Shown here: positions 24,484 through 32,937 of the stretch, piece after piece
Position numbering within the stretch: position 1 is the stretch's first letter
Layout of the letters: each line of letters begins with the position of its first letter
Source of the DNA: Pedobacter sp. Leaf41
GTDB taxonomy: Bacteria; Bacteroidota; Bacteroidia; Sphingobacteriales; Sphingobacteriaceae
NCBI RefSeq assembly: GCF_001422545.1
Contig: NZ_LMLE01000008.1
Span: 463,809 to 527,808 of the forward strand
Length of the DNA: 64,000 nt
Reading direction: 5' to 3'
The notes under the pieces: model-generated
What the model saw: only the letters and a program-made list of their open reading frames with translations
Databases searched by the model: none
Told to the model about the DNA's origin: nothing
Made by a program: the position numbers and the translations under genes

Positions 24484-26856
24484 ATGAATAAATTGTTTAC
24501 ATTAACTGGCCTGCTTCTTATTTCTGGTAGCGTGGGCATGGCTCAAAACATTCAGAACAATCCTGGTAGCAACCATGGCAATAAGTTTGAGCAGTTGGGC
24601 ACTATTTTGCCTACCCCAAATGAGCAGCGTACAGCAAGTGGTGCGCCAGGCGTAAAGTATTGGCAACAACGTGCCGATTATAACATTAAGTGCGAATTGG
24701 ATGAAAAAAACCTGATGTTGACAGGTTCTGAAACCATTACCTATACCAATAATTCTCCAGATCCTTTAACTTACATTTGGTTGCAGCTGGATGAAAACGA
24801 ACACAGTACTTCTAAAAGTGCAAATTACCAGGATGCAACGAAAATGCCGGCAGGCGGAACTACGCAAACACTTGATCAATTGAGTGCCAAGGGCGATAAC
24901 GGTAACGGGATCAACATTACCAAATTGACAGATGCAACAGGCAAGAGTTTAAAATACACGGTGAATAAAACCATGATGAGGGTTGATTTGCCAGTCGCTC
25001 TAAAAACCGGACAGAAGTATATTTTCAATATCAATTGGAATTACAAAATTACCGACAGGATGAGCGTTGGCGGCAGAGGTGGATATGAGTTTTTTCCGGC
25101 CGATGGAAACTATCTTTTCACCATGACGCAGTGGTATCCTCGTTTATGTGTGTACAGCGATTTTCAGGGTTGGCAGAACCACCAGTTTACAGGCAGGGGT
25201 GAGTTTGCCTTAACTTTTGGCGATTTTAAAGTACAAATGACCGTTCCAGCCGATCACCTGGTTGGATCAACTGGCGAATGTATTAACTACAGCGCCGTTT
25301 TAACGCCAGCTCAGTTAAGCAGATACAACACCGCTAAGACAGCTACAGCTCCTGTAGAAATCCAGACTTTAGCCGAAGCAAAAGCTGCGGAGGGTAAAAA
25401 ATCTACTGCTAAAAAAACCTGGGTATTTAATGCCAACAACGTTCGTGATTTCGCATGGACTTCTTCCCGGAAATTTGTTTGGGATGCGATGCCACAAAAA
25501 ATTGAGGCGAACAACAACACCGTAATGTGTATGAGCTTTTATGGCAAGGAAGCTTACAATTTATACAGCAAATTCTCAACAAGAGCGGTAGCGCACACCA
25601 TTAAAACTTATTCTGATTTCACCATTCCATATCCTTACCCGGTAGCACAAAGTATTGAAGCTGCGAACGGAATGGAATACCCGATGATATGTTTCAACTA
25701 CGGCCGTACCGACGCAGATGGAACGTATAGCGAAAGCACCAAAAACGGGATGTTGGGCGTAATTATCCATGAGGTTGGGCATAACTTTTTCCCAATGATT
25801 GTAAACAGTGATGAGCGCCAGTGGACCTGGATGGATGAGGGTTTAAACTCATTTGTTGAATACTTAACAGAAGAACTTTGGGACAATAAATTTCCGAGTA
25901 AAAAAGGCCCGGCTTATACTATTGTTGATTATATGAAATTGCCGAAGGATGAACTCGAGCCAATCATGACTAACTCTGAAAATATTGTTCGTTTTGGGCC
26001 AAATGCTTACTCAAAGCCGGCGACAGGTTTAAATATCCTTCGCGAAACTATTATGGGGAGAGAGTTATTTGATTATGCTTTCAAAGAATATTCGAGAAGA
26101 TGGGCATTTAAACATCCTGAACCTGCTGATTTATTTCGTACCATGGAAGATGCAAGTGGTGAAGATTTAGACTGGTTTTGGAGAGGTTGGTTTTATGGAA
26201 CTGATCCTTGCGACATCTCTTTGGATAGCGTGAAATTTGCCAAAGCGGATTTTCCAAAAGAAGTTCCTGCGGCAAGATCAAGAATGGTTAAAGTGGACAA
26301 GCCTGCTTTAAATGCTTTCGAAGACATTTCGAAAATCAGAAACCGTGAGGACAAGAAAATTAATTTCTACGTTGATAAAAACACGGGCGCACAAGATTTC
26401 TATTATAAGTATGATAGAGGTATGGTAACGCTTGATACGACAGCAACAACAAAACAAGAAATGGCAATGCCTTACGAAGTTGTCCCGGAAGGAGACCAGG
26501 CCGAGTATGCAAATAAATTTTTGTACGAGCTGAGTTTTAGTAATAAGGGCGGTTTGGTTATGCCAATTATTGTAGAATTCACGTATAAAGATGGAAGCAA
26601 GGAAATTGATCGTATCCCTGCACAAATCTGGAGGCACAATGAGTTGAAAACATCTAAGTTTTATGTTAAGGATAAAGAAGTAGCTTCAATTTTAGTTGAT
26701 CCATTACGTGAAACAGCTGATATTGATACAAGTAATAACACTTGGGGCGGCAAAGCAAAAGAAAGTAAATTCAGAGCATTTAAAATGAAAGCTGCAACCG
26801 CGGTTAGAGGCCAGTCGGTTGGCTCAAACCCAATGAAAGTGGCAGGGAGTAAATAG
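24484..26856 (+). CDS. M1 family zinc metallopeptidase
   Basis: This is a secreted aminopeptidase-like protein of 790 residues. The signal peptide ends near GSVGMAQ. The zinc site is HEVGH (429-433) with the third ligand E452 in WMDEGLNSF, the exact HExxH-x18-E spacing of family M1. The N-terminal beta domain is typical, and the region after 560 includes an extended C-terminal beta domain. The usual GAMEN-type substrate motif appears as ANGMEYP. It probably trims peptides in the periplasm. Operon partner HupE lies immediately upstream, and a strong terminator follows. Confidence 0.93.
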   Translation: MNKLFTLTGLLLISGSVGMAQNIQNNPGSNHGNKFEQLGTILPTPNEQRTASGAPGVKYWQQRADYNIKCELDEKNLMLTGSETITYTNNSPDPLTYIWLQLDENEHSTSKSANYQDATKMPAGGTTQTLDQLSAKGDNGNGINITKLTDATGKSLKYTVNKTMMRVDLPVALKTGQKYIFNINWNYKITDRMSVGGRGGYEFFPADGNYLFTMTQWYPRLCVYSDFQGWQNHQFTGRGEFALTFGDFKVQMTVPADHLVGSTGECINYSAVLTPAQLSRYNTAKTATAPVEIQTLAEAKAAEGKKSTAKKTWVFNANNVRDFAWTSSRKFVWDAMPQKIEANNNTVMCMSFYGKEAYNLYSKFSTRAVAHTIKTYSDFTIPYPYPVAQSIEAANGMEYPMICFNYGRTDADGTYSESTKNGMLGVIIHEVGHNFFPMIVNSDERQWTWMDEGLNSFVEYLTEELWDNKFPSKKGPAYTIVDYMKLPKDELEPIMTNSENIVRFGPNAYSKPATGLNILRETIMGRELFDYAFKEYSRRWAFKHPEPADLFRTMEDASGEDLDWFWRGWFYGTDPCDISLDSVKFAKADFPKEVPAARSRMVKVDKPALNAFEDISKIRNREDKKINFYVDKNTGAQDFYYKYDRGMVTLDTTATTKQEMAMPYEVVPEGDQAEYANKFLYELSFSNKGGLVMPIIVEFTYKDGSKEIDRIPAQIWRHNELKTSKFYVKDKEVASILVDPLRETADIDTSNNTWGGKAKESKFRAFKMKAATAVRGQSVGSNPMKVAGSK

Positions 26857-26877
26857 ATATTTTACTGTTTTGATTAG

Positions 26878-26915
26878 AAATCCTCGTTGAATAATTTCAG
26901 CGAGGATTTTTTTTT
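26878..26915 (+). terminator. Rho-independent terminator after the M1 peptidase gene
   Basis: AATCCTCG pairs with CGAGGATT, with a further TGA/TCA pairing inside the stem, and leads into a run of T residues. Confidence 0.9.
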
Positions 26916-26954
26916 ACCTAGTAAATCAAAAGTTCAACTTTCGATTTACTAGGT
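26916..26954. repeat. Near-perfect 39-nt palindrome
   Basis: The 12-bp outer arms ACCTAGTAAATC / GATTTACTAGGT are perfect, and inside them a further six positions pair with one mismatch around a single central base. It lies between the M1 terminator and the uvrB promoter region. No T-tract follows, so it is either a protein-binding site or a second hairpin. The rest of the 26857-27196 spacer, apart from the terminator and promoter, shows no gene. Confidence 0.8.
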
Positions 26955-27152
26955 TGATGCTGATTTAAACTCAATGAGATAGGATTAGGAAATTATGAAA
27001 TAAAAATCAATGCTGTTAAATCGTTTTGAACTACGGTTGGAATCTCTTCATTTTATTCCAACTATTTCTAACTTTTCTGCCTGTTTCCTGTTTACCCTTT
27101 AATTCCTAATCCCCCTAACTTTTTTTAGGTTTTACACGAGGAAGAGAGATCA

Positions 27153-27189
27153 TCAAAATTGCTTATCACACCAATTTTGACTAAATTTG
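27153..27189 (+). promoter_or_regulatory. uvrB promoter overlapped by a 9-bp dyad; possible leaderless start
   Basis: TTG at 27159-27161, 20 bases, then TAAATTTG at 27182-27189 is an exact Bacteroidota promoter match. A perfect dyad, TCAAAATTG (27153-27161) and CAATTTTGA (27172-27180), covers its -33 element and spacer, as an operator would. The uvrB ATG begins only seven bases after the -7 box, so the transcript may begin at or next to the start codon. Confidence 0.7.
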
Positions 27190-27196
27190 GTTAACA

Positions 27197-29239
27197 ATGA
27201 AATTTAACATTACTTCAGAATATAAACCTACCGGAGATCAGCCAAACGCGATTAAGCAATTGGTTGACGGTGTAAACGCCAACGAACATTATCAAACATT
27301 ATTGGGTGTTACAGGTTCTGGAAAAACATTTACTATCGCCAACGTAATTGAGCAAACCCAGAAGCCCACGCTAATTTTAAGTCATAACAAAACTTTGGCC
27401 GCTCAGCTCTATGGCGAGTTCAAGAATTTCTTTCCTGGGAATTCAGTTAATTATTTCGTTTCCTATTACGATTACTATCAGCCAGAGGCTTTTATCGCTT
27501 CGAGCAATACCTATATTGAAAAAGACTTAAGCATTAACGAAGAGATTGAAAAACTCCGTTTGCGCACCACATCGTCTTTAATGAGCGGTCGAAGAGATAT
27601 TATTGTGGTTTCCTCCATCTCCTGCATTTACGGTATGGGAAATCCTGAAGATTTTTCGAGGATGGTTTTCCGCTTTGGCGTAGGTTTAAGGATTTCTAGA
27701 AATGCTTTTTTACATAGCTTAGTGGAAATTTTATATTCTCGCACCACAACCGAGTTTAAACGGGGAACTTTTAGGGTTAAGGGTGATACCGTAGATATCT
27801 ACCCGGCATATTTAGATCATGCCTATCGCATTTCTTTTTTCGGCGACGATATTGAGGAACTTTCTGCCATCGATCCGGTATCAGGTAAAACATTAGAAAA
27901 GTTGGAAGATATGGCCATTTATCCGGCCAATCTCTTCGTTACGCCAAAAGATCGGTTTAATCAATCCATCTGGGGAATCCAGGAAGAGCTGGAAATCCGC
28001 AAAAACCAGTTGATCGCCGACAGGCATTTGTTAGAAGCCAAAAGATTGGAAGAACGCACCAACTTCGATATCGAAATGATGAAAGAGTTGGGTTATTGCT
28101 CAGGAATTGAAAACTATTCACGTTTCTTCGATGGGCGCCAGCCTGGAATGCGCCCTTTCTGCCTGTTAGATTATTTTCCAGACGATTATCTAATGGTAAT
28201 TGATGAAAGCCACGTTACGGTGCCGCAGATCAGGGCCATGTATGGGGGCGATAGGTCAAGAAAACTATCACTTGTAGAGTATGGATTTCGTTTGCCAGCT
28301 GCGCTGGATAACAGACCGCTAAATTTTAACGAGTTCGAGGCTTTGGCACCGCAAACCATATATGTAAGCGCAACGCCTGCGGAATATGAATTGGAGAAAT
28401 CGGAAGGTGTGGTGGTTGAGCAAGTGATTCGTCCGACGGGTTTACTTGATCCGGTAATCGAAATAAGACCTGCAATTAATCAGGTAGATGATTTGCTGGA
28501 TGAAATCGACTTAACCATAAAAGATGGCGGACGTATTTTGGTGACAACCTTAACCAAGCGTATGGCCGAGGAATTGACCAAATATCTGGATCGTTTAAAC
28601 ATTAAAACAAGGTACATCCACTCGGAGATCAAAACCTTAGAACGGGTAGAAATTCTTCGTGGTTTACGTTTAGGGGAATTCGATGTTTTAGTTGGTATTA
28701 ACTTGCTGCGTGAAGGACTGGATTTACCAGAGGTAACTTTGGTGGCCATTTTGGATGCAGATAAAGAAGGCTTTTTACGGTCAGAGAAATCACTCATTCA
28801 AACCATTGGACGTGCCGCCCGTAACGATCGGGGCAGGGTAATTATGTATGCAGACGGAATTACCGATAGCATGGAAAAAACAATTTCTGAAACCAATCGT
28901 CGTCGCGATATTCAAATTGCTTACAATCTCGAGCATGGCATTACCCCTAAAACAGTTGGTAAATCTCGCGAAGCGATTTTAGAGCAGACTTCAGTACTTG
29001 ATTTCTCTCAAAAAGCCAGTGATAATAAAGCAAGAGCTTATGTAGAAAATGCCGAAATCAGCATTGCAGCCGATCCAATTGTACAATATATGGGCAAAGC
29101 TGAGTTGCAAAAAGCGATAGATAATACGAAAAAGGACATGCAGAAAGCCGCAAAAGATATGGACTTTTTACAGGCTGCAAAATTGCGTGATGAAATGTTT
29201 GCCCTTGAAAAAATGTATAACGAAAAGTTTGCTAAGTAA
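27197..29239 (+). CDS. uvrB: Excinuclease ABC subunit B
   Basis: UvrB is the damage-verifying helicase-like subunit of nucleotide excision repair, working with UvrA and UvrC. At 680 residues it is full length. Walker A is GVTGSGKT (37-44), and the beta-hairpin that clamps DNA follows SYYDYYQPEAF. Helicase motif II reads VIDESH, and motif VI reads QTIGRAARN. The C-terminal UVR domain that binds UvrC is present (AAKDMDFLQAAKLRDEM, about 648-665). A promoter and dyad lie immediately upstream, suggesting damage-responsive or other regulated expression. The YwbE gene follows in the same direction. Confidence 0.98.
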   Translation: MKFNITSEYKPTGDQPNAIKQLVDGVNANEHYQTLLGVTGSGKTFTIANVIEQTQKPTLILSHNKTLAAQLYGEFKNFFPGNSVNYFVSYYDYYQPEAFIASSNTYIEKDLSINEEIEKLRLRTTSSLMSGRRDIIVVSSISCIYGMGNPEDFSRMVFRFGVGLRISRNAFLHSLVEILYSRTTTEFKRGTFRVKGDTVDIYPAYLDHAYRISFFGDDIEELSAIDPVSGKTLEKLEDMAIYPANLFVTPKDRFNQSIWGIQEELEIRKNQLIADRHLLEAKRLEERTNFDIEMMKELGYCSGIENYSRFFDGRQPGMRPFCLLDYFPDDYLMVIDESHVTVPQIRAMYGGDRSRKLSLVEYGFRLPAALDNRPLNFNEFEALAPQTIYVSATPAEYELEKSEGVVVEQVIRPTGLLDPVIEIRPAINQVDDLLDEIDLTIKDGGRILVTTLTKRMAEELTKYLDRLNIKTRYIHSEIKTLERVEILRGLRLGEFDVLVGINLLREGLDLPEVTLVAILDADKEGFLRSEKSLIQTIGRAARNDRGRVIMYADGITDSMEKTISETNRRRDIQIAYNLEHGITPKTVGKSREAILEQTSVLDFSQKASDNKARAYVENAEISIAADPIVQYMGKAELQKAIDNTKKDMQKAAKDMDFLQAAKLRDEMFALEKMYNEKFAK

Positions 29240-29293
29240 CGTTTTTACTTCCATATTGCTTAAAATCGAAATTTATTCAGAATTTTGAAGCAA

Positions 29294-29491
29294 ATGAAAG
29301 GTCAGAACAGAAAAGATATTTACCCAGGTTTAGAAGTTGGCATCATCTTAAAAAAAGATCAGCGCTCTGGAAATATTACTTATGGGGTGGTTCAAACGCT
29401 ACTTACCTCAGCGGCTTTTCACTCACGTGGAATCAAAGTGAGGTTGGAAGATGGGCAGGTTGGGAGAGTGGCAGAAATTGTAGAAGAATAA
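29294..29491 (+). CDS. YwbE family small protein
   Basis: This is a 65-residue protein matching the YwbE family (DIYPGLEVGIILKKDQRSG, then GVVQTLLT and HSRGIKVRLEDGQVGRV), a KOW-like small beta fold of unknown function found across Firmicutes and Bacteroidota. A TTG at 29285 extends the frame by three codons; the ATG at 29294 is the more natural start. It lies 54 bases after uvrB and may be read through from it. Confidence 0.88.
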   Translation: MKGQNRKDIYPGLEVGIILKKDQRSGNITYGVVQTLLTSAAFHSRGIKVRLEDGQVGRVAEIVEE

Positions 29492-29577
29492 AACTTTCTT
29501 CCATATTTTCGCCTTTTATTTTGTAATGGGAATGCAATTAAAGAATTGAGAAGTAACAAAATAAATTTTGGTACGTC

Positions 29578-29585
29578 TATATTTG
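29578..29585 (+). promoter_or_regulatory. Possible -7 element for the DUF4834 gene
   Basis: TATATTTG matches TAnnTTTG exactly and lies 20 bases before the ATG at 29606, but no TTG sits at the right distance upstream, so this is a tentative call. Confidence 0.4.
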
Positions 29586-29605
29586 TAACAACAGTAAATT
29601 AAACA

Positions 29606-29863
29606 ATGGCATTTATTAAATTTATATTCATCGCAATATTAGTTCTTTGGATCATCAGAATGTTGATTCGATTGATACTGCCGATGCTGTTTAATAACCT
29701 GGCCAGCAAAATGCAACAACAAGCAAGCGGACAGGGGCAGCAGCAACAACAACGAAGATCGAAACCGGAAGGCGCAATATCTATAGATTATATGCCGCCT
29801 AAACCCGATCAAAGTAAAACGGATAAACTCGGCGACTTTGTAGATTACGAAGAAGTTAAATAA
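29606..29863 (+). CDS. DUF4834 family small membrane protein
   Basis: This 85-residue protein has one N-terminal transmembrane helix (about 4-30), then a glutamine-rich stretch (GQGQQQQQRR) and the conserved C-terminal EGAISIDYMPP...GDFVDYEEV signature of DUF4834. The family is restricted to Bacteroidota and has no known function. The tail is acidic and probably cytoplasmic. A strong terminator follows seven bases after the stop, so this is the end of the transcript. Confidence 0.85.
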   Translation: MAFIKFIFIAILVLWIIRMLIRLILPMLFNNLASKMQQQASGQGQQQQQRRSKPEGAISIDYMPPKPDQSKTDKLGDFVDYEEVK

Positions 29864-29869
29864 AAATTA

Positions 29870-29897
29870 AAGTCTCGATGAAAATCGAGACTTTTTT
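29870..29897 (+). terminator. Terminator after the DUF4834 gene, possibly bidirectional
   Basis: A perfect 10-bp stem (AAGTCTCGAT / ATCGAGACTT) with a 4-nt loop is followed by T residues. Read on the other strand it is also followed by a short T-rich stretch, so it may serve the convergent SRPBCC gene as well. Confidence 0.9.
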
Positions 29898-29989
29898 GTT
29901 TTTACCCTTTCATTGACTGCCTTCAGAGTCGAGAAACGATTCTCCTTCGTTTTGTTGCAATCACATGCTAGCTGTGCGTTTTATAACAA

Positions 29990-30445
29990 CTATTTATAAA
30001 TTTCTGCCTCTTTTTTGATCACATTATTCCTTTGGACTAATAAATTCTTCATATAATTTTTAAGGATAATACTTTCAGCAAGTTTTCCAAGTGCACCCAA
30101 TGGAACCCCAAACTCAAAAATATCAGTCATTTCGGTACCTGAATTTACTGATTTAAATAAATGTTGGTGGTGAAGTTTTCTGAACGGTCCCTTTATCATT
30201 TCGTCTGTAAAACAATTGGGCTTTTCCATAGCCGTAATTTTGCTAGTCATGGTGAAATTTATCCCAAAATGTTTTGCTTTCCAAGTAACCGTTTCGTTTA
30301 AGTTAATCAATCCAGATTTCCGCCCAGCAATGGCTTTTTCTTTCGAGGAGGCCATGGAGTGTACATGCAAATCAATGCTTCTGGACAAATCGAAACATCG
30401 TTCTATTGGCGCCGCTATTATGGTTTTGAGTATGATAGTAAGCAT
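29990..30445 (-). CDS. SRPBCC family protein
   Basis: This 151-residue protein starts with the START/polyketide-cyclase-like strand MLTIILKTIIAAPIERCFDLSRSIDLH and ends with the long C-terminal helix expected of an SRPBCC (helix-grip) fold, a family that binds hydrophobic ligands. Its closest type is the 'cell division inhibitor' SRPBCC protein that commonly accompanies TIGR01777 (SulA/YfcH-like) oxidoreductases, and indeed such a gene lies 68 bases upstream on the same strand. Ligand unknown. It is the last gene of a small minus-strand module. Confidence 0.82.
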   Translation of the reverse strand: MLTIILKTIIAAPIERCFDLSRSIDLHVHSMASSKEKAIAGRKSGLINLNETVTWKAKHFGINFTMTSKITAMEKPNCFTDEMIKGPFRKLHHQHLFKSVNSGTEMTDIFEFGVPLGALGKLAESIILKNYMKNLLVQRNNVIKKEAEIYK

Positions 30446-30513
30446 CTTCTTTTTACCTTCACTTTTATTTTTTGGATTGGATCTATTTAAATCTTAATCA
30501 TCCATTGAGCCAT

Positions 30514-31440
30514 TTAAATTCGCAAACTCACAATATCATGTACAGCATCTTCAATTTTCGCATATTGAAATTCAAATCCATTCTCCAATAACACAGCTGG
30601 TTTAACCCACCTGCTTTTTAAAATTAATTCGGTTTCGGTACCAATAATTGCCGCACCAATACTAAGTAACCATGCCGGCGTTGATAAACCAAAAGGAATT
30701 CCGTAGGTTTTTCTAATGGTTTTCATCAGCGTGTTATTGGTCACTGCAGCTGGAGAAGTGCAATTCACCACTCCGCTAATGGCTTCGTTTTCCAGTAACC
30801 ATTGGATGCTGTGAATCGCATCTTGTTCATGTACCCAATTCACAAATTGATTGCCATCACCTTGTTTGCCACCTAAACCAAATTTTACCAGGTTAAGCAA
30901 TCTTGGAAATGCGCCGTCGCTGCGGCCAAACACAATTCCCATTCTTAGCGCTATCTTTCTCGTTGCAGGCGTTTCTGTTTCAAAAAAACAACTTTCCCAG
31001 GCTTTACATACATCAATAGAAAAGCCGTAGCCAATTTCTCCAGTATATTCATCTTGTGGTCGATCTTCCGCATGGCGATAAATAGTAGCGGAAGTAATAT
31101 TGATCCAGAGCTTAGGCGGATTGAGCAAAGTCTGTATCACAGTAGTTAACAAGCGGGTAGGAATAACCCTTGAATCTACTATTTCCTGCTGATTTTGTTT
31201 GGTATACCTACAGTTGACGTTTTTGCCGCACAGATTTACCAATAAGTCAGCACTGTCAATAGCTTCGGTCCAAATACCTTCCGTTTTCCCATCCCATAAA
31301 ATTGTTCTTACATTTCCATTTTGCGCTTTTTCCTTTCTACTCAAAATGATTACTTCGCTTGCTAAGCCGCTAAAGTGCTTGGCTAACAAGCCGCCCAAAT
31401 ATCCATTTCCACCAGCTAATACTATTTTATTGTAAATCAT
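30514..31440 (-). CDS. TIGR01777 family NAD-dependent epimerase-like oxidoreductase (YfcH/SulA-like)
   Basis: This is a 308-residue extended short-chain dehydrogenase-like protein. Its nucleotide-binding loop is GGNGYLGG (10-17), an atypical glycine pattern usual in this family. INLCGKNVNCRYT-like text appears as VNLCGKNVNCRYT, and the C-terminal DUF1731-type part has SRWVKPAVLLENGF. The family is sometimes named cell division inhibitor from distant SulA similarity, but its reaction is unproven. It lies five bases downstream of the DCC1-membrane fusion, so the two are likely co-transcribed. Confidence 0.9.
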   Translation of the reverse strand: MIYNKIVLAGGNGYLGGLLAKHFSGLASEVIILSRKEKAQNGNVRTILWDGKTEGIWTEAIDSADLLVNLCGKNVNCRYTKQNQQEIVDSRVIPTRLLTTVIQTLLNPPKLWINITSATIYRHAEDRPQDEYTGEIGYGFSIDVCKAWESCFFETETPATRKIALRMGIVFGRSDGAFPRLLNLVKFGLGGKQGDGNQFVNWVHEQDAIHSIQWLLENEAISGVVNCTSPAAVTNNTLMKTIRKTYGIPFGLSTPAWLLSIGAAIIGTETELILKSRWVKPAVLLENGFEFQYAKIEDAVHDIVSLRI

Positions 31441-31445
31441 GACTG

Positions 31446-32261
31446 CTATAAGTTAAAAATTAAACCTAAAATAATTAGACGATAAACAGCCCAGGTAATA
31501 GTCATTACCCAACCCAGTTTCAAAATGTTACTTCTTCGAATATGTTCTAAAAACATTAGGCCGGCTACAAATAAAAAGTACAAAATATAAAGTGCCGGAT
31601 GGATAGAAAAAAGCTGATGAACCAGCAAACCTAGGGTTAAAAGAAGTGATCCGGCAAAGGAAATCGTCATCATATTGCCTAAATAATCCCAAAGCTTCCC
31701 GTTGCGGTAAAAACTAATAATTAAACCTTGAAAAAATATTTGTCCGCCACAAATAAAATATTCCCGATAAGCACTTCCCAGTGGAACAGAATCGCTTAAT
31801 AAATGGGCGTAGGCCGTTAAAATGTATGCCGTTGCAAACCAGGTAAATAGGAGGTAGGCAATACGGTAGTGAATTTTAAAAGTAGGTTGAATGCTATCGG
31901 CTTTGGTATTTGCAGGAATAATAACTTTTCTGTTGTAGGAAACGAAAGCATAAAACTTAGCTATAATGAAAAGGAATGGCCCAAATGCAAATAGCGGCTT
32001 GAATACCGGCATGGCATGACCAATGATTTTAAACAAACTTTTTATACCATAAGTTACTTCGCCATTTTCCGTATTGACTAAAGCGATTTCATTAGCTGCC
32101 CGTTGCCGATCAACCAGCTGACAAAGATGTGCCGGCGGATGCTGATAGGCTGCTCTTCCATTTAAATCCAACATGCCAGCTTTAACAAATCCCTTGATAT
32201 AAAAGTGGCACATTGGGCATTCTTCGTCAAATAAAATGATGTGGTTGGTTAGCATTTTCAT
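31446..32261 (-). CDS. DCC1-like thioredoxin-fold domain fused to a six-helix membrane domain
   Basis: This is a fusion of 271 residues. Residues 1-115 are DCC1-like, with FDEECPMC (11-18) and the redox motif CxxC at C15-C18. The remaining half holds about six hydrophobic helices (roughly 120-270) with no recognisable transport motif. DCC1-like proteins are usually short and soluble, so the membrane half is notable; the thioredoxin-fold part may be membrane-tethered and face the cytoplasm. A terminator-like hairpin for the upstream GbsR gene lies between the two genes, suggesting this gene has its own promoter or relies on readthrough. Confidence 0.82.
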   Translation of the reverse strand: MKMLTNHIILFDEECPMCHFYIKGFVKAGMLDLNGRAAYQHPPAHLCQLVDRQRAANEIALVNTENGEVTYGIKSLFKIIGHAMPVFKPLFAFGPFLFIIAKFYAFVSYNRKVIIPANTKADSIQPTFKIHYRIAYLLFTWFATAYILTAYAHLLSDSVPLGSAYREYFICGGQIFFQGLIISFYRNGKLWDYLGNMMTISFAGSLLLTLGLLVHQLFSIHPALYILYFLFVAGLMFLEHIRRSNILKLGWVMTITWAVYRLIILGLIFNL

Positions 32262-32306
32262 CGTTTCTATATTTTAAACTTTCAGTAAAAAATGAAAGAT
32301 TGGGTT

Positions 32307-32330
32307 AAAAAATAAAGCCGCTTGGGCTTT
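32307..32330 (-). terminator. Rho-independent terminator after the GbsR/MarR gene
   Basis: On the minus strand, AAAGCC-CAAGC-GGCTTT is followed by ATTTTTT. It lies between the regulator gene and the DCC1 fusion gene. Confidence 0.8.
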
Positions 32331-32365
32331 AATCTCCTCAACTTTAGGGAGGCTGGGAGTTTGGG

Positions 32366-32872
32366 CTATTTAAAAACCTTTAAAACAGATCCCCAGAACC
32401 AGCTTTCTTCAGCTTTTAGCATGGTTTCCAATGTTTTATCTACATTTCCGGCAAGCTTATTAATATCGGTGATCGATTTTTTAAACGTTTTGTATTCTGG
32501 ATCTTTATCATCGCCCTGAACAGAAGAAAGCTCGTTCAATACTTTTAATACTGGCTCCAACTCTCTCTTTTTTCTCTCCTTAGCTACTTGCCTGGCAATG
32601 TTCCAAACATCTTTATCTGCAAAAAAGTATTCCTTTCTTTCGCCGGCTTTATGCTGCTTTTCAATCAATCCCCATCCAATTAAATCTCTCAAAGTCATAT
32701 TCGCATTTCCCCTGGAGATACTCAAAGTTTCCATAATCTCTTCGGTAGTTAATGCTTCTGGAGAGATTAATAATAAGGCATGCACTTGAGCCATTGTACG
32801 GTTAATGCCCCATTCCGATCCCAACTTACCCCATGCTTCAATGAATTTTAGTTTTGCTGCTGCTAATTCCAT
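32366..32872 (-). CDS. GbsR/MarR family winged-helix transcriptional regulator
   Basis: This 168-residue DNA-binding protein starts at the ATG at 32872 (MELAAAKLKFIEAWGKLGSEWG). A longer frame starts 15 bases upstream but would run into the promoter. The recognition helix region is TTEEIMETLSISRGNANMTLRDLI, a typical GbsR-type winged helix, followed by the wing KQHKAGERKEYFFAD. The C-terminal helices are a dimerisation candidate. Relatives respond to osmolytes such as choline. Its promoter abuts the start codon, and it probably regulates itself or the downstream DCC1/TIGR01777/SRPBCC genes; that link is inferred from position. Confidence 0.9.
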   Translation of the reverse strand: MELAAAKLKFIEAWGKLGSEWGINRTMAQVHALLLISPEALTTEEIMETLSISRGNANMTLRDLIGWGLIEKQHKAGERKEYFFADKDVWNIARQVAKERKKRELEPVLKVLNELSSVQGDDKDPEYKTFKKSITDINKLAGNVDKTLETMLKAEESWFWGSVLKVFK

Positions 32873-32875
32873 AAA

Positions 32876-32905
32876 CAAATATAACAAGATTTTTAAAGTT
32901 TCAAA
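32876..32905 (-). promoter_or_regulatory. Bacteroidota-type promoter for the GbsR/MarR gene
   Basis: On the minus strand TTTG, 18 bases, then TATATTTG, an exact consensus match. Only three bases separate the -7 box from the ATG, so the message is likely leaderless or the start lies slightly further downstream. Confidence 0.7.
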
Positions 32906-32937
32906 AATTATTGAAAGTTTATTTTTTATGAAAGTTG

